A DNA stretch of 64,000 nucleotides, from NCBI GenBank assembly GCA_017979445.1, contig CM030711.1, positions 868,001 to 932,000 of the forward strand. Direction: 5' to 3'. The notes below the pieces were generated by a model. It made no database searches. It was given only the letters and a program-made list of their open reading frames with translations, and had not been told where the DNA came from. Made by a program: the position numbers and the translations under genes. This document shows, in pieces, positions 1 through 11,565 of this stretch; position 1 is the stretch's first letter; the number at the start of each line of letters is the position of its first letter. Origin of the DNA: Akebia trifoliata (Eukaryota > Streptophyta > Magnoliopsida > Ranunculales > Lardizabalaceae).

Positions 1-305
1 AACCACATCATGTGCCCCTGCACAATCCGAGACACAAACAAAATCAAATCGAAGAGAAAACCAAGAATGGAAACAATGGAGGAGTTGTCGAAGATCGAAT
101 CATGAAAACTTAGAATGATTTTGAACTTCTCAGAGAGAACCATGATTTTAATCGATCGAAATAAAAGAGGAAGAATAGAAATTGGGGTTTGTTGATCTGT
201 AGATTTAGGGTTTTTACTTACCTGAAGAGCCGCAGCCCATACTATAAGAGCAGATGCGAACCAGAACTTCTTCTCTCTTAATAACTGCTTCACTTCCATC
301 CTCAT
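1..305 (-). CDS. Small membrane protein, N-terminal part (cut by window edge)
   Basis: Two exons are visible on the minus strand. Exon 1 is 305 to 222, starting MRMEVKQLLREKKFWFASAL and ending in AALQ. It ends at a CAG|GTAAG donor. Exon 2 starts at 17 after a TGTGCAG acceptor, continues in frame with GHMMW, and leaves the window at base 1. The intron (18-221) is 204 bp. The protein opens with a short basic stretch followed by a hydrophobic segment (about residues 14-27), so a membrane-anchored or signal-anchored small protein is likely. The joined start (WAAALQ then GHMMW) resembles, from memory, a conserved plant family of very short unnamed transmembrane proteins, but I cannot name the family or a function. 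A second Met at codon 3 could also be the start. Confidence 0.7.
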   Translation of the reverse strand, partial: MRMEVKQLLREKKFWFASALIVWAAALQVSKNPKSTDQQTPISILPLLFRSIKIMVLSEKFKIILSFHDSIFDNSSIVSILGFLFDLILFVSRIVQGHMMW

Positions 306-1636
306 TTTAGTCGACTGAAAGGTTCTTTTTGGAAACTCTGGTTTTGTAATTTTAAGATGTAAATGCCTACTTAAACTGATGATTTATCCGTTGACCTCAG
401 TCTTCCTCAAGAGAATAATAGAAAATGACTTAAATTGCCATCATCTCCAATCTCTTGCTTAACACACACACCCATTTTTGTTTACAAAACCACTCGTGTT
501 CTGTGTTCAACTTCTTGAGTAATTTTTTTTACCCTCTGCAGCCTTGAGATCTATCTGCTGCAGCCTTCGTATCTTACCAACAAGATAATAATTTTGGGGA
601 AGTAGAAGATGATATATTTTTGGGAAAAAAATTTAGGGTTTTTTTTTGCAAGGTTTAAGCTGATGGATTGAGGACATGGTTTTTTTATATAATATAGTCA
701 TCGGATTCAATTTTCTATAAACTGAGAACTCAATTTGGTAACTATAGTGAGTCCTTGGTATATCGAAGATGACTCTTAATAATGAGCTCAATCCATGGCA
801 AATTTTTTTTCATTACCTCGAGTTAAAATTGCATATGGTTAGTAATGTGAAAATGGATCGGTCTTTGACAACAACAATGATGATGAGTTGTCCATGACGA
901 CTCTATGTACAAATTGATCTTCTAACAAGATATAAACATAGATCTTGTAGACGTTATCTTTTGGAAATCATATTTATTAGAAGACTCAATCGCATGGTAA
1001 TTTTTCCCATCCAACATCCCAAGTCCATTTAATCTTATTGACCAGGGTGTTACAAATAATAGTTGGTGTGGCAATAAAAGCTATTACAAAATATGGTGTA
1101 AATGCAAAGAGTCAGTGATTTTCTGATGCCCCCCCCCCCTCCCTCCCCTCTGACACACACACCCTGATGATGTGGCATGGGCCAGAACCATAGGTTTTTT
1201 CCAACGGGATACACAACTGTACATCCCTATAAATATATACAGTGGTGTATCCTGCTATGGTATTAGCACATGCTATGTTGGGGGGCGGATGTCTGAGAGG
1301 GGGCATCAGAAAATCATTATTCAAATCCAAAACATGTAGGCATTTGAATCATGGACTCATTGCAGCCACAGCTCTAAAATTGAATCATAAGAAATATATG
1401 ATAAAAGCCATCCACAAATAGTAGAAAAGCAATTCTTCCAGAAATGAAATGAAGCTCACTATGATCTTTCGTCACAAAAGTCACAACTCACCCACCTTTG
1501 GTTATTTTAAAATTCCAACAATGGGAACAAAACTCTTAAAACACTACATCCGACAAAATCAAAACATTTCAAAATTGTAATACCTTTGATTATATAAAAT
1601 AAGATTTCATTACAATAGTCTAATTAGAACTAGAAC
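306..1636. other. Spacer between the small membrane protein gene and PHIP1-like gene
   Basis: No gene is seen. This holds the promoter and 5' leader of the leftward small-protein gene and the 3' side of the leftward PHIP1-like gene. It contains one foldback element (1116-1316) and, just before it, a one-sided match to the second TIR family (TTGGTGTGGCAATA at about 1058-1071). The rest is AT-rich with no clear signal. Confidence 0.6.
1116..1316. mobile_element. Foldback MITE family F1, copy 1
   Basis: The terminal inverted repeats are near perfect: TGATTTTCTGATGCCCCC at the left and its complement at 1299-1316. Inside, GGGATACACAACTGTACAT is mirrored by a degenerate complement around 1235-1255, so most of the 201 bp could fold into one hairpin. 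It encodes no protein. It is the clearest full-length copy of the F1 group described under findings. Confidence 0.75.
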
Positions 1637-4600
1637 TCACGATTCAACTGCCTTCTTCTTAGGACAAGCCGAGGAAAGATGGCCCGGCACACCACACTCG
1701 TAGCATGTTCGCCTTTTCTTTCCACCACCGGAACTCAGACTTATATTCTCAAACTTCTTATCTATGAAGTCTGATATTGAGTGGTTTTCGGGTACTTTCT
1801 TTGGAACTGCACATCTTATTCTCACTGGTCGTCCGCACACCACCTTTTCATCTAGCGTTAAGGCCATTGTTAGAGAGAGGTGGTCAGAGAAATCCACGTG
1901 AGCGTAGCCTCGGAACTCTCCTGTTGCTTTGTCCTCTCCAAACCGAATAGACGATATTTTGCAGCCTGAGAAAAGTTTTCTTAAATCCTCCTCTGTTATA
2001 TCCCAAGATAAGTTCCCCACATAGACCCTGTTGTAACCCTTAACAATCTCAGGAGCAAAATCTGAAGACTTCTGAGGCCGGGTTGTCTTGTAGGGCTGAA
2101 TCTTCAAAAACAGTCCACCCCTGAGACAAAGAAAAAAGTTTTGAAGATATGTTATGTGTGAATGATGAAGCAAAATGTTAAGGTGTCCTCAGAGCAATTC
2201 ATTCTAATATGCACTCACATGTCCGCTCCATCGAAGGCCAGGGCTCTTTTTGCTGCGGCATCAGTCTGCAAAAAAGAAGCGATGATCAAAATGATAATTA
2301 TTGTAATCCTTGTATCCACCAAATACTAATTTAATGGGAAAATCTTCACCAATTTCTTCATCTTTATGCATAATTGAACCTAAATAATGGAAGTGGTCTC
2401 TTTGGGGTATTGCTTAATGGAAATGGTCTCTTTGGGGTATTGCTTGTTCGTCAATAGTCGTAAGTACTTCATCTCTAGAAGTGTCTTGACTAAAGTTGCA
2501 CAATGTATATTTTTTCTTGGTCCTATTTATCCTAAAACCCTTGAGTTTATAATGTATCCATCGATTTGAATTTGTTCCCTATTGTTTCATCTGCCATTAC
2601 TACATTCTCCGCCAAAAAACACATACCAAACGACTTCTGAACTATTAATGGTAAATCCCAGTGTTGTCAAAAGCTGGGCCTAGGCCTCACTTTGGCTGCC
2701 TAGATCATTTAAAAGCCTAGGCTCCACTTGCTTCAAGTGGGGTTTCAAAAATTGGGATTACAATGATAATTTTACAGAATATTTTTGCAGAAACCATGGT
2801 CTAAGGAGTATTTAATCAATTTTAGAACATAAAGAGTGTCTCAAATATTCATACAAACTTGGAGGGGCGACATCTGAAAAGGAGGATTAAACCGCTTGAA
2901 TTTTGGCAGTTATATATATATATATATATTTTTTTTTTTGATAAGTGTAATATATTAAATGAAGGAAAAAAGTACAAAGAGGCCGAGGAAGCCTCTAAGA
3001 GAGCAACAAGCTAAAAAGAAAACAAAACATCAAAAACTACATAAAGAATTCCATCTAAAAACGAAATCATCAAAAGTGATCCCCTTGAAATCGATGTTCT
3101 GTTTCGCCCAAAGATATAATAAGCCCAAGATCTCCAAGAATATGCCGTGAGAGCTTCTCATTCTATTGTTAAACACCCTGTTATTTCTCTCGTTCCACAC
3201 CCCCCAAGCTATAGCCGAGGGAAGAATAGCCCACAGAAATCTTTTCCTGAAAGAGAAGACATTACTGGCCCACCCTTCTAACAACAGGGAATACTTACAA
3301 GGAAGGACCCAATGAATACAGAAAAGACCAAGGAATATTGACCAAATATGGTAAGAGAATGTGCAATGAATTAAAAGATGGTCGACAGACTCCCCATCTC
3401 TCATGCAAAGAGGACAACAATTTGGAGTGATCCACCCTCGAGCAATCAAATTGTCCAATGTAAGAATCTTCCCAAGGGAAGCCAACCAAACAAAAAAGGA
3501 TATTTTAGTTGGAACGAATTTTGACCAAATGATAGATCTCAAGGGGGATTGCTCGGCAAAAGGGTTGAGGCACTTAAAAAACGAGCTAACAGAAAATCTC
3601 AAGTCTTTAGCCTTCATCCATTCCCATCTATCTTGTTCACTATCATTGAGAGGACACGAGTGCAAAAGGTCAAGGAAAGATATCACATCTGTTAGCTCCC
3701 AATCATTAAAGCTTCTCCTAAACCCCAAATCCCAAGTGGAGTTGCTATCGTTGCGAATCAAACACTGCTGAATCGAGCAGTTCTTTTTTGTAGAACAGGC
3801 ATACAAGGACGGGAATTGAACTGCTAGAGGCAATGTGCCGCACCAATTGTCCTCCCAAAATCTGATCTTATTCCCCGTACCCGCTTTGAATCTAATCCAT
3901 TTTTCAAATTCCTCGCTCATTTTCAAAATACCCTTCCAAACACTACACCCGTACGAGCCTTTAGCCTCACCGCTATACCAACCCAACCTCTTTTCCCCGT
4001 ACTTTGCTACAATGACCCTCCTCCACAATCTACCCCTTTCCTCCCCAAACCTCCAAAGCCATTTCCCTAGAAGTGCTCTATTAGCAAGTCTAAGACCTCT
4101 AATCCCTAACCCCCCATCCTTCTTGGGCTTACAAATAACCTTCCATCTAACAAGGTGATACTTCCTCTTACCACTCTTGTCATTCCATAAAAAGTTCCTC
4201 ATAAGCCTTTCCAATCTGATTTCAACCGACTTAGGGAGCGTGAACAGGGATAGGAAGTAAACCGGGATACTCGTCAATGTGCTTTTAATCAAGGTAACTT
4301 TCCCTCCTTTAGATAGGTACTTGGCCTTCCATGTACTCAATCTTTTCTCCATTCTCTCCAACACCCCTTCCCAAATTTTGATGCTATTGTAAGGTGCTCC
4401 CAGCGGTAATCCCAGATAAGACGTAGGTAAAACATCATGCCCACAGCCTAAGGTTGCAGCCATCAAATGCATATCATTCACGTTTCCCACTCCAAAGAGC
4501 TTGCTCTTATGCAAATTGATATGTAAACCAGAAATGGCCTCGAAGCAGCACAAGAGGACCCATAATACCCTCACCTGATCTCTCGAATGATCCAGGAAAA

Positions 4601-7600
4601 CCAAGGTATCGTCCGCAAATTGTAAGTGAGAAATCAACGGTCCATCGTTCACCCTAAACCCCGAAAGCCTTCCTAGTTCCACTGCTCTCCTAAACAATCT
4701 ACCCAGAGCTTCTGCAACAATAAGGAACAAGAACGGAGACAGCGGGTCACCTTGCCTCAAACCTCTCGATCCCCTAAAAAAACCAGCTGGGCTCCCATTG
4801 ACAAGAATCGAATAGGACACCGTAGTAACACATTTCATAATCCAACTAATCCATTTTGTCCCAACCCCATTCTCCCCATCATATATTCCAAAAAGTCCCA
4901 ACTCATATGATCGTATGCCTTTTGTAAATCTATTTTTCCAATCATCCCTCTTCTTTTTTCCTTGATCATCGAGTCAAGACATTCGTTAGCCATCAAAACT
5001 CCATCCAAGATTTGTCTTCCCCTTATGAAGGCCCCTTGTTCATCCTCGATAATGTTGGGGAGGACTATTTTCAACCTCGAGGCTAACACTTTAGATATAA
5101 TCTTATACACCGAGCCCACCAAACTAATAGGTCTGAAATCACTCAACTTATCCGAACCGACTTTCTTAAATGTTAATTGTGTTGACTTATCAGCTTGCTA
5201 GGTAGTTGACATGATATTGGTTATGGTATATTTATATTCTTTTTTATATGAGCTTTATTACCTAAAAGAAAATGAAACATCATTTTTTTTTTTTTTGAAT
5301 AATGATGAAATGACTCCCCCCTCTGACAAACTCTCCTGATGTGACTGTGCATTGAACCATTTTTTTTTATCGGGTTACAAAACTGCACACATTTATGGGG
5401 ATGTGTACTTGTGTATCCCGAGGAAAAATCTATGGTTCTATGCACAACCATGTCAGGAGAGTTAGAAAATCACTTCTTTTTTCTTTTTTTTTTGTCATTT
5501 CAGCCCCGCCTAGGCTCTAAGGGGGTTCACAGCTTGGCCCCGCTTAGCAATTTTAACAACCTTGGTAAATCCATCCATAACTAGTGCAAAAGGTACCAGC
5601 CTAGTGCAGATCCCTAGTGCAAATCCATTGTAACTGGAAACTCCCTTGTCTCACTACTAACCTTTCTAATTTTAGTTACAATTCCAGCATATATATCCTA
5701 AATAATGTCAAAATACAGGTAAAAGCTAGCTTTTTTAAAGGTTGTATATGCCATGTGAAACAATCCAACTAGGGGACTTCCCCTCCCCTCAATTGTCTTA
5801 TCAATTTGGAAAGTCTCTTGAGTTCTTTCCATGCTAAAAGAAGAATAACATGACTTATTTATATTATAAATGGTATCTTAAGTAATTAGGAATCAACAAC
5901 AAACAGCGTGGTGAGGTTGCAGTGACTTAAGTAATAAGACCTTCTCGACTTTGACTCAAACCTTGACCGAGTTGAGTTACAAGTAAGAAGAATAATATGG
6001 TCTGTTGCTATACTCATTCAGTCTTTCCTTTACTACCATATTAGCATCAATCTTGAGCTAAGGAGGCTAATCTAGTAAACCAAGTGGACCACATCCTCAC
6101 CTTGTCTATCGGCTTCAATTACCCGAAACTGGGCCTGATTATGTTCAATTTAAGAAATACCGAAAGAGCCATGGTTTGATCTTCAGAATACTAATTAGGT
6201 CCACCCCTTGAGACAGTAACATGATTACATCAACTAGAGTACACCTTGATTTTCAAGGTGGCAATAAGGACCCTAGTTAGCAATTCAACATATGGAAAAC
6301 TATTGCAGAAAAAGTGACCTAAACTTCATGGTGAATGTGTCTTTTCTAGGTCATTATTGGTTGTTTGTGTCCTCATCTAAGAGTGAAGAAAAGTGACCTA
6401 ACCCCTAGCTACACAATTTACAAGTCCTCACCTATATAATTTAGTTGAAATTTATGTAACGTACGAACTTGGGGTAATATTATCTCCTAATTCCTAATAG
6501 GAATTCATGCTTCTATTGCAAAGAAGGTTTTAGCAAGAAGAGAGAGATCCGCACCCCATTTCAATGGTGGAGGTAGAGTATAACAGGGCCCAACTTGTAG
6601 GTAATAGAGGCTTTGATATAATTGGAAGAAAGCTAGAGGACGCAGGAAAGTTAATGGATGACTTTGGAAGGCTATAAGGGAGGTGGGTACCTATTTAAAG
6701 CTCAAAACCAAACAGAGGATCAAAGTACTGTAACAGAAAAACTATTTAATGTAAAAAAAAGATATGAAGAGCCCAGGAACCTAAAAAATAAGAATCAATT
6801 ATGATAGAAAGGCATAACCATGTAAGAGAATATGAAAGCTGGTTCCCAAGCTTAACGGACCAAATCTTAGAAATCAGATCATTTCACGCAAAGAGGCAAC
6901 TAATTATTAGGAGCACAAGGGTGGTGATTTTAAAGAGTCTAAATTTATAGAACAATGTCAGATTTTACCCAAACTGAGACAACTCAACCGATTTTCTAGT
7001 TGACTCCATAAGAAATAAAATTTAGACCAAGATCTGAACGCAATTGTTGAATCTTTGAGGTGAAACATGATTTTCCAACAAGATATAAGGACACTGACTG
7101 CAACAAGCAGGAGAGGCTTCATGCATGATTCTTTTGAGGTATTTAATTGCTACATAGTAGGTCAGGACAAAGGTCTGACATGCAAAAATACTTTAAGATC
7201 ATACGAATACCATACGAACATATTACGCCCCTTGATGATCCAAGCTTATTTTCTAGAAATTTGCTTACTTGTTACCATTTCAATTCAGATTTTTGTGCTT
7301 CAAACCCAATAGGCTACTACAATTGCCAACGAAAAGAGTTGTAAAGGAACACAGACTAATTTAAATTATATGCTAAATGTAATTGTAATTGAATTTGAAA
7401 ATGAACAGGTTTAACATGAAGGCATAAACTTATTTAATTGAGAATCTAACCTTGAAGGTGATCATGGCAATCCCCCTGAACTTCCCAGTCTCAGGAAATC
7501 TCATACAGTCAATTTCAGTTATGGTACCACAACCCTCAAAGAAGCTCCGTATATCATCCTCAGTTGAGTAGTATGGGATGCCTCCAACGTAAATCTTTGG

Positions 7601-8798
7601 AGCGACATCTGCATTTTCTTGACTGAACCAACACAACACAACATAAAGAACCAGTGACCACCCAAAACCCCAATCATTGAAAAATAACATAACCTCCTTC
7701 AATTCAATGTGAAAATAGCTTTACATACAAAACAATAAAACAAACACACCCACTTCTTCAATCCTCTTCAACCTCAAAAACATAAGTTCAAATGATACGG
7801 AATCAATCCAAAATTTCCAAACATCAGATATACAAACAATAGAACAGCAAAATAGCAACATCTGCATTTTCTTGACTGAAACAACATACAGAATCAGTGA
7901 CCACCAGAACCCAATTCATAAAAATAACAACATTTTCTCCTTTAATTCAATCTAAAATAGTCTTATTTACATAACCCAACATCACATTACACACACACAC
8001 ACAAAAAAAACCACTTCTTCTATCATCTCCAATCTCTATAAAATCAGTTCATAGACACACACATACAAAAAAACCCACTTCTTCTATCATCTTCAATCTC
8101 AATAAAATCAGTTCACACGCACGCACGCACACAAACAAAAAAGCCACTTCTTCTATCATCTTCAATCTCAAAGAAATAAAGTTCAAATGGTATGGAAAGA
8201 GAACATGGGTTCGAACAAAAAAAATCCAAATTTTCCAGACCTCAGATATAAAAGCCATAAAACAGCAACATAAAAACATTTAAAGAAAAAAAATATATTT
8301 TTACCTCTCAATGACCTCCACTGGTTCTTCTTTAACTTCTTCATTTGCAGGCTCAATCCCTTTGTTCTTATTCTTCTTTTTCTTCTTCTTCTCCTTCAAC
8401 TTTTTCTTGTTTGATTTCTTCAATGGCTTCTCCCCCTCTTTTGATTCTGAGACCCCATTTTCTCTCTCCTGATCTCCTCCATCATCCTCTCTCTTCCTCT
8501 TCTTATTCTTCTTCTTCTTCTTCTTATCATCATCCAAAACCACTGAACCATTAGTTTCCTTGTTCACTTCTGGGGTTTCTCCATTACTTCCTTCAACAGC
8601 CTTTGGACCCTTTAAAGATCGAATTTTTCTTCTCTTCTCTCTCTTGGACAATATGGATTTTTGCGTTGCAGAGCTCAGAAGATCTTTGAAGGACTTAGAC
8701 TCTGATTTCTTGTCTTGCTTTGTGGATTCTTTGGTTGCTAAAGATTCTACAAGAGCAGCTCTGAGATTTTGCTTGAGCTTTTTGTTGGACAAAACCAT
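1637..8798 (-). CDS. PHIP1: PHIP1-like RNA-binding protein (two RRMs, one CCHC zinc knuckle)
   Basis: Four exons: 8798-8305, 7622-7451, 2265-2219, 2120-1637, giving 398 residues. Residues 1-165 are Lys/Glu-rich and look nucleolar or nuclear. RRM1 (about 172-247, RNP2 KIYVGGI) is split over exons 2-4. RRM2 (about 267-343) has RNP2 RVYVGNL and RNP1 GEFRGYAHVDF. A single CCHC knuckle, CYECGVPGHLSSAC, lies near the C-terminus. The start at 8798 gives MVLSNKKLKQ, the family start as I recall it; an upstream in-frame Met at 8822 is also possible. Arabidopsis phragmoplastin-interacting protein 1 binds RNA and the cell-plate dynamin; from memory it carries three knuckles, so this copy is shorter. Intron 2 (2266-7450) is 5.2 kb because of transposons. 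Orthology is inferred from domain order and motif identity. Confidence 0.88.
2386..2445. repeat. Tandem duplication, 2 x 30 bp
   Basis: Two adjacent 30-bp units that differ at one position (GGAAGTGG versus GGAAATGG) lie in intron 2 of the PHIP1-like gene. They are non-coding. Confidence 0.85.
2929..5172 (-). mobile_element. LINE-A, 5'-truncated L1-type retrotransposon with reverse transcriptase remnant
   Basis: Reading on the minus strand, homology starts abruptly at about 5172 inside the reverse transcriptase (VGSDKLSDFRPISLVG). It continues in one frame to 4835 and then in another frame from 4901 to 3030, so there is at least one frameshift near 4840-4900. The catalytic FADD box lies at about 4608-4619. 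A C-terminal zf-RVT domain (CPLCMRDGESVDHLLIHC) follows. The 3' end is an A-tract (T-run at about 2929-2940 on the plus strand) preceded by a TATATTA-type terminus shared with LINE-B and LINE-C. No endonuclease or ORF1 remains. It is dead but moderately young. It sits in PHIP1 intron 2 in the same transcriptional direction as the gene. Confidence 0.92.
5302..5472. mobile_element. Foldback MITE family F1, copy 2
   Basis: The central palindrome pairs CGGGTTACAAAACTGCACA with TGTGTACTTGTGTATCCCG around an ATTTATGGGG loop. Outer arms CTCTCCTGATGTG and CATGTCAGGAGAG pair as well. It is nested inside the Mutator-like block in PHIP1 intron 2. Confidence 0.7.
7604..8187. repeat. Imperfect tandem duplication in PHIP1 intron 1, copying a splice acceptor
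   Basis: About 160 bp beginning at the exon 2 acceptor (7604-7760) is repeated at 7857-8020, offset 253 bp. It includes the acceptor and the first ~20 coding bases of exon 2. Within it, a roughly 60-70 bp CACACA...CACTTCTTC...TCAATCTC unit recurs about four times (7738-7798, 7984-8048, 8055-8113, 8117-8187). The true exon 2 begins at 7622; the copied acceptor would start an exon at 7875. Confidence 0.75.
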
Positions 8799-9046
8799 AT
8801 TCGCTTGTTTCAAGAACAACAACAGCGAGAGATTTACAGAGAGACTCCTTCAAGTTGAACACGAAGCAAGGGTACAACTATAACCTGAAAGAAATACCTA
8901 TTGACTGTGGTCTTCTATGAGATACTAAAGAAAATGATCAAAACACCCTAATCTTCAACTTCTTGCCAAAAACCCATGCTTTTTCTCAAAAGATTCATTG
9001 TCCTCAAGGATAATATTACATTTATAAGATTCATTGTCCTCAAGGA

Positions 9047-10147
9047 GGAGTTTGTGGAGGAAGGTGATTAAGGCTAAGTATGGGAAAAGGAGGTTAGGTT
9101 GGTTTAGTGGAGAGGTTAAAGACCCGTATGGGTGTAGTGTGTGGAAAGGGGTTCTTAAAGGGATAGAAGATTTCGAGATGGGGATTAGATTCAAGCGGGT
9201 GTGGGAGATCGAGTTAGATTTTGGGAGGATAGTTGGTGTGGCACATCGTCTCTAGCAAACCAATTCCCGTCCTTGTACACTTGTTCTGCAAAGAAGAACT
9301 GCTCTATTCAGCAGTGTTTGGTTGGCAACGAGTCGGGCCCTATTTGGAATCTGGGGTTTATAAGAAATTTTAATGATTGAGAGTTAACTGAGGTGACATT
9401 TTTCCTAGATCTCTTGCATGCGGTTCAACTCAACGACAGTGAACAGGATAAGTGGGAATGGACAAGGGCGAAGGATTTGAGATTCTCTGTCAAGTCTTTC
9501 TATGAGTGGTTCACTTGCGACGAAGAGAGATCCCCAGTGATAGTTAATGGTTGGTCCAGGTTAGTTCCCTCTAAAGTAGTTTTCTTTGTTTGGTTGGCTT
9601 CTCTTGGTAAGATTCTTACTTTGGACAATTTGATTTTGCGTGGTTGGATCACTCCAAATTGTTGTCCCATTTGCATGTGTGATGGGGAATCTATCGATCA
9701 TTTATTAATCCATTGCTCTTTTTCCTATCATATTTGGTCGATTTTCATTGATCTGTTCCATCTTAATTGGGTCCCTCCTTGTAAATTCTCTTCGTTGTTA
9801 AAAAAGTGGACTTGTAACGCCTTCCACACCAGAAAAATGATCCTTTGGGCTATGCTTCCCATTGCTATTGCTTGGGGGATTTGGACCGAGAGAAATAACA
9901 GAGTGTTCAATAATAAGACTAATTCTCCTCATGCAAGTTTTTTGGAGATCTTGGGGTTGTTATACCTTTGGTCAAAGCAGAATATAGAGTTCTCGGGGAT
10001 AACTTTTGATGATTTTGTTTTTAGATGGCATTCCTTATGTAATTATTGATGTAGTTCTTTCTTTTTGTTTTTTAAAGGCTTCTTCGGCCTCCTTGTCTCT
10101 TGTTTTCTTTCTTTGATCAATATATTATACTTTTCAAAAAAAAAAAA
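9047..10147 (+). mobile_element. LINE-B, 3' fragment of the same LINE family
   Basis: Homology to LINE-A starts at LWRKVIKAKYGKRRLGW and runs to a matching 3' end: the zf-RVT domain (CPICMCDGESIDHLLIHC), then CAATATATTATACTTTTC and an A-tract at 10136-10147. The frame is broken between the first part (ending near 9255) and the longer open part (9393-10049), and a stop lies near 9376. The whole reverse transcriptase core is missing. It sits about 250 bp upstream of the PHIP1-like start codon, in the opposite orientation to that gene. Confidence 0.9.
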
Positions 10148-11039
10148 TACTTACCTAACAAATCATTTGCGAGGCAATGATAATCCTTTTTCATTGTTTG
10201 AGCACATCAGGGAAAATCAGGCAAAAATCTCTTTATTATCTTTCATTTAAATTGAGTTGTAAATGTATTTTTCATCTTGTGACGTCTAAAAACATGATCT
10301 GATGCCACAGGGATGTGGAGGACAAAATTTTATGAACTTAAAAAAAAAACTTAAAATAGTATATTTTAATTTTAAATTTGGGAATTTGGTAGCTATCCAT
10401 TTACAAAACCTTGGATCAAGTTTGAAAAAAAACAAAAACAAAAATACATTTTTAGGATATAAGTTTTTTTCCATGAAATCAAGAGGGCTATGGTGTTCGA
10501 TTGCCAATTTGATAATCCATATTTGCACTCAACGACCATTAGTAAGTAAAATATTTCTCTCTTTAAAAAAAAAATAGATTCAAAGATGGTATGAGCAAAC
10601 AAACATGTATCAAAAGGGTTTAGTTATAATTTAAAATAATGATTAAACGTTTTTTTAAAGATTATGTGATAAATAAAAATAATATTTTTGTAGTTTTGAA
10701 AACTAACCAACTTTATTATAGGGTCGTTTATTGTAATTTTATAAATTTTTGACCGAAATGACTCTATTTACATCAAGTTAAAATGTAAAAGTGAGGGTAT
10801 TTATGAGTTCCAAATTTGGTGGTGTGACAAATCATTTTCTTGGGGTGAGAAAAGATTTGTTGCCTCTAACTGCAAATCTCATTCACATGGCAAATGATTT
10901 TCCCCGTTTTTTGTATTTATTTTGCAATCACACCGTTAAATTCAAGTTTTCCATGGCAAACCATTTTCCTTATAGTTTGCTGTACAATCAAACATACCCT
11001 TACAAAAATTGTGTTTTTTTTCCTGAAGTCTCTTAAGGG

Positions 11040-11170
11040 GTTGTAAAAGGGTATTTCGGTCATTCTGATAATTTCTCACAGAGGACAACCAAGGGCCAAG
11101 GACTATGTTGTTGTTATCAGCTTGGAAACAAGGGTACCTCAAATATACACCAAAACTCTAGGGATATATC
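11040..11170 (+). repeat. Dispersed repeat F3, copy 1
   Basis: A segment with GGGTATTTCGGTCATTCTG, a run like TCTCACAGAGGACAAC, ATCAGCTTGGAAA and AAGGGTACCT matches 38088-38220 in the same order, and the complement of 53095-53180. It has no coding content. Its class is unknown; no clear terminal repeats or tail were found. Confidence 0.5.
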
Positions 11171-11565
11171 AAAATTACTCATATTTTTAATAATTTTTTT
11201 CCAGTAATTACCAAAAGCAGCCTCTAATGGTTGAGCTAAAAACAAAGCCAATGTGCTACATTTACCAAAAAACGCATATTATAAAGCATTGTATGGCACA
11301 TTTCTTAGCTTTCACGTTCTGCATGTATCAATCAAAATACATAAATGAGCTAAAAACAAAGGACCCATCCCAGTGCCCTCTTGCTTTAAAATGAGAAAGT
11401 TGGATAATATCATAGTTCTTGGTCAATCTTGTATACATAAATGGACTAATAACACTCATCAGTTGATGAGTTGTGGCATGAGCAGCTGAAGTTTGCAAGA
11501 CCCATCATCTTGTATACGATGGACATATCACTCATGTGTTTTACATTCTACCTTACTAGTTCTGA

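Larger units (their letters stand above)
2659..5563. mobile_element. Nonautonomous Mutator-like element with nested insertions
   Basis: A 9-bp direct repeat GGTAAATCC flanks this block at 2650-2658 and 5564-5572. The left end starts CAGTGTTGTCAAAAGC. The complement of the right end starts AAGGTTGTTAAAATTGC, so short imperfect inverted termini are present. Both ends also carry CCTAGGC-type motifs just inside. A 9-bp duplication is the usual mark of Mutator-like insertion. The block now contains LINE-A (2929-5172) and an F1 foldback (5302-5472), so the original element was probably under 600 bp. It lies inside intron 2 of the PHIP1-like gene. No transposase is seen. Confidence 0.6.
8799..11565. 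other. Spacer between PHIP1-like gene and kinesin-5 gene
   Basis: This holds the PHIP1-like upstream region, a dead LINE tail (9047-10147), a 21-bp direct repeat at 8990-9010 and 9026-9046 just before the LINE, and AT-rich DNA. A dispersed repeat (F3, about 11040-11170) recurs at 38 kb and 53 kb. The last ~400 bp form the 3' flank of kinesin-5. I see no gene. Confidence 0.6.

Noticed and set aside
3403..4158. Open frames on the plus strand (3403-3771 and 3835-4158)
   Set aside because: They are the antisense of the LINE-A reverse transcriptase reading frame and show no family motif of their own.
8345..8883. Ser-rich plus-strand frames opposite PHIP1 exon 1
   Set aside because: They are the complement of the Lys/Glu-rich coding exon.
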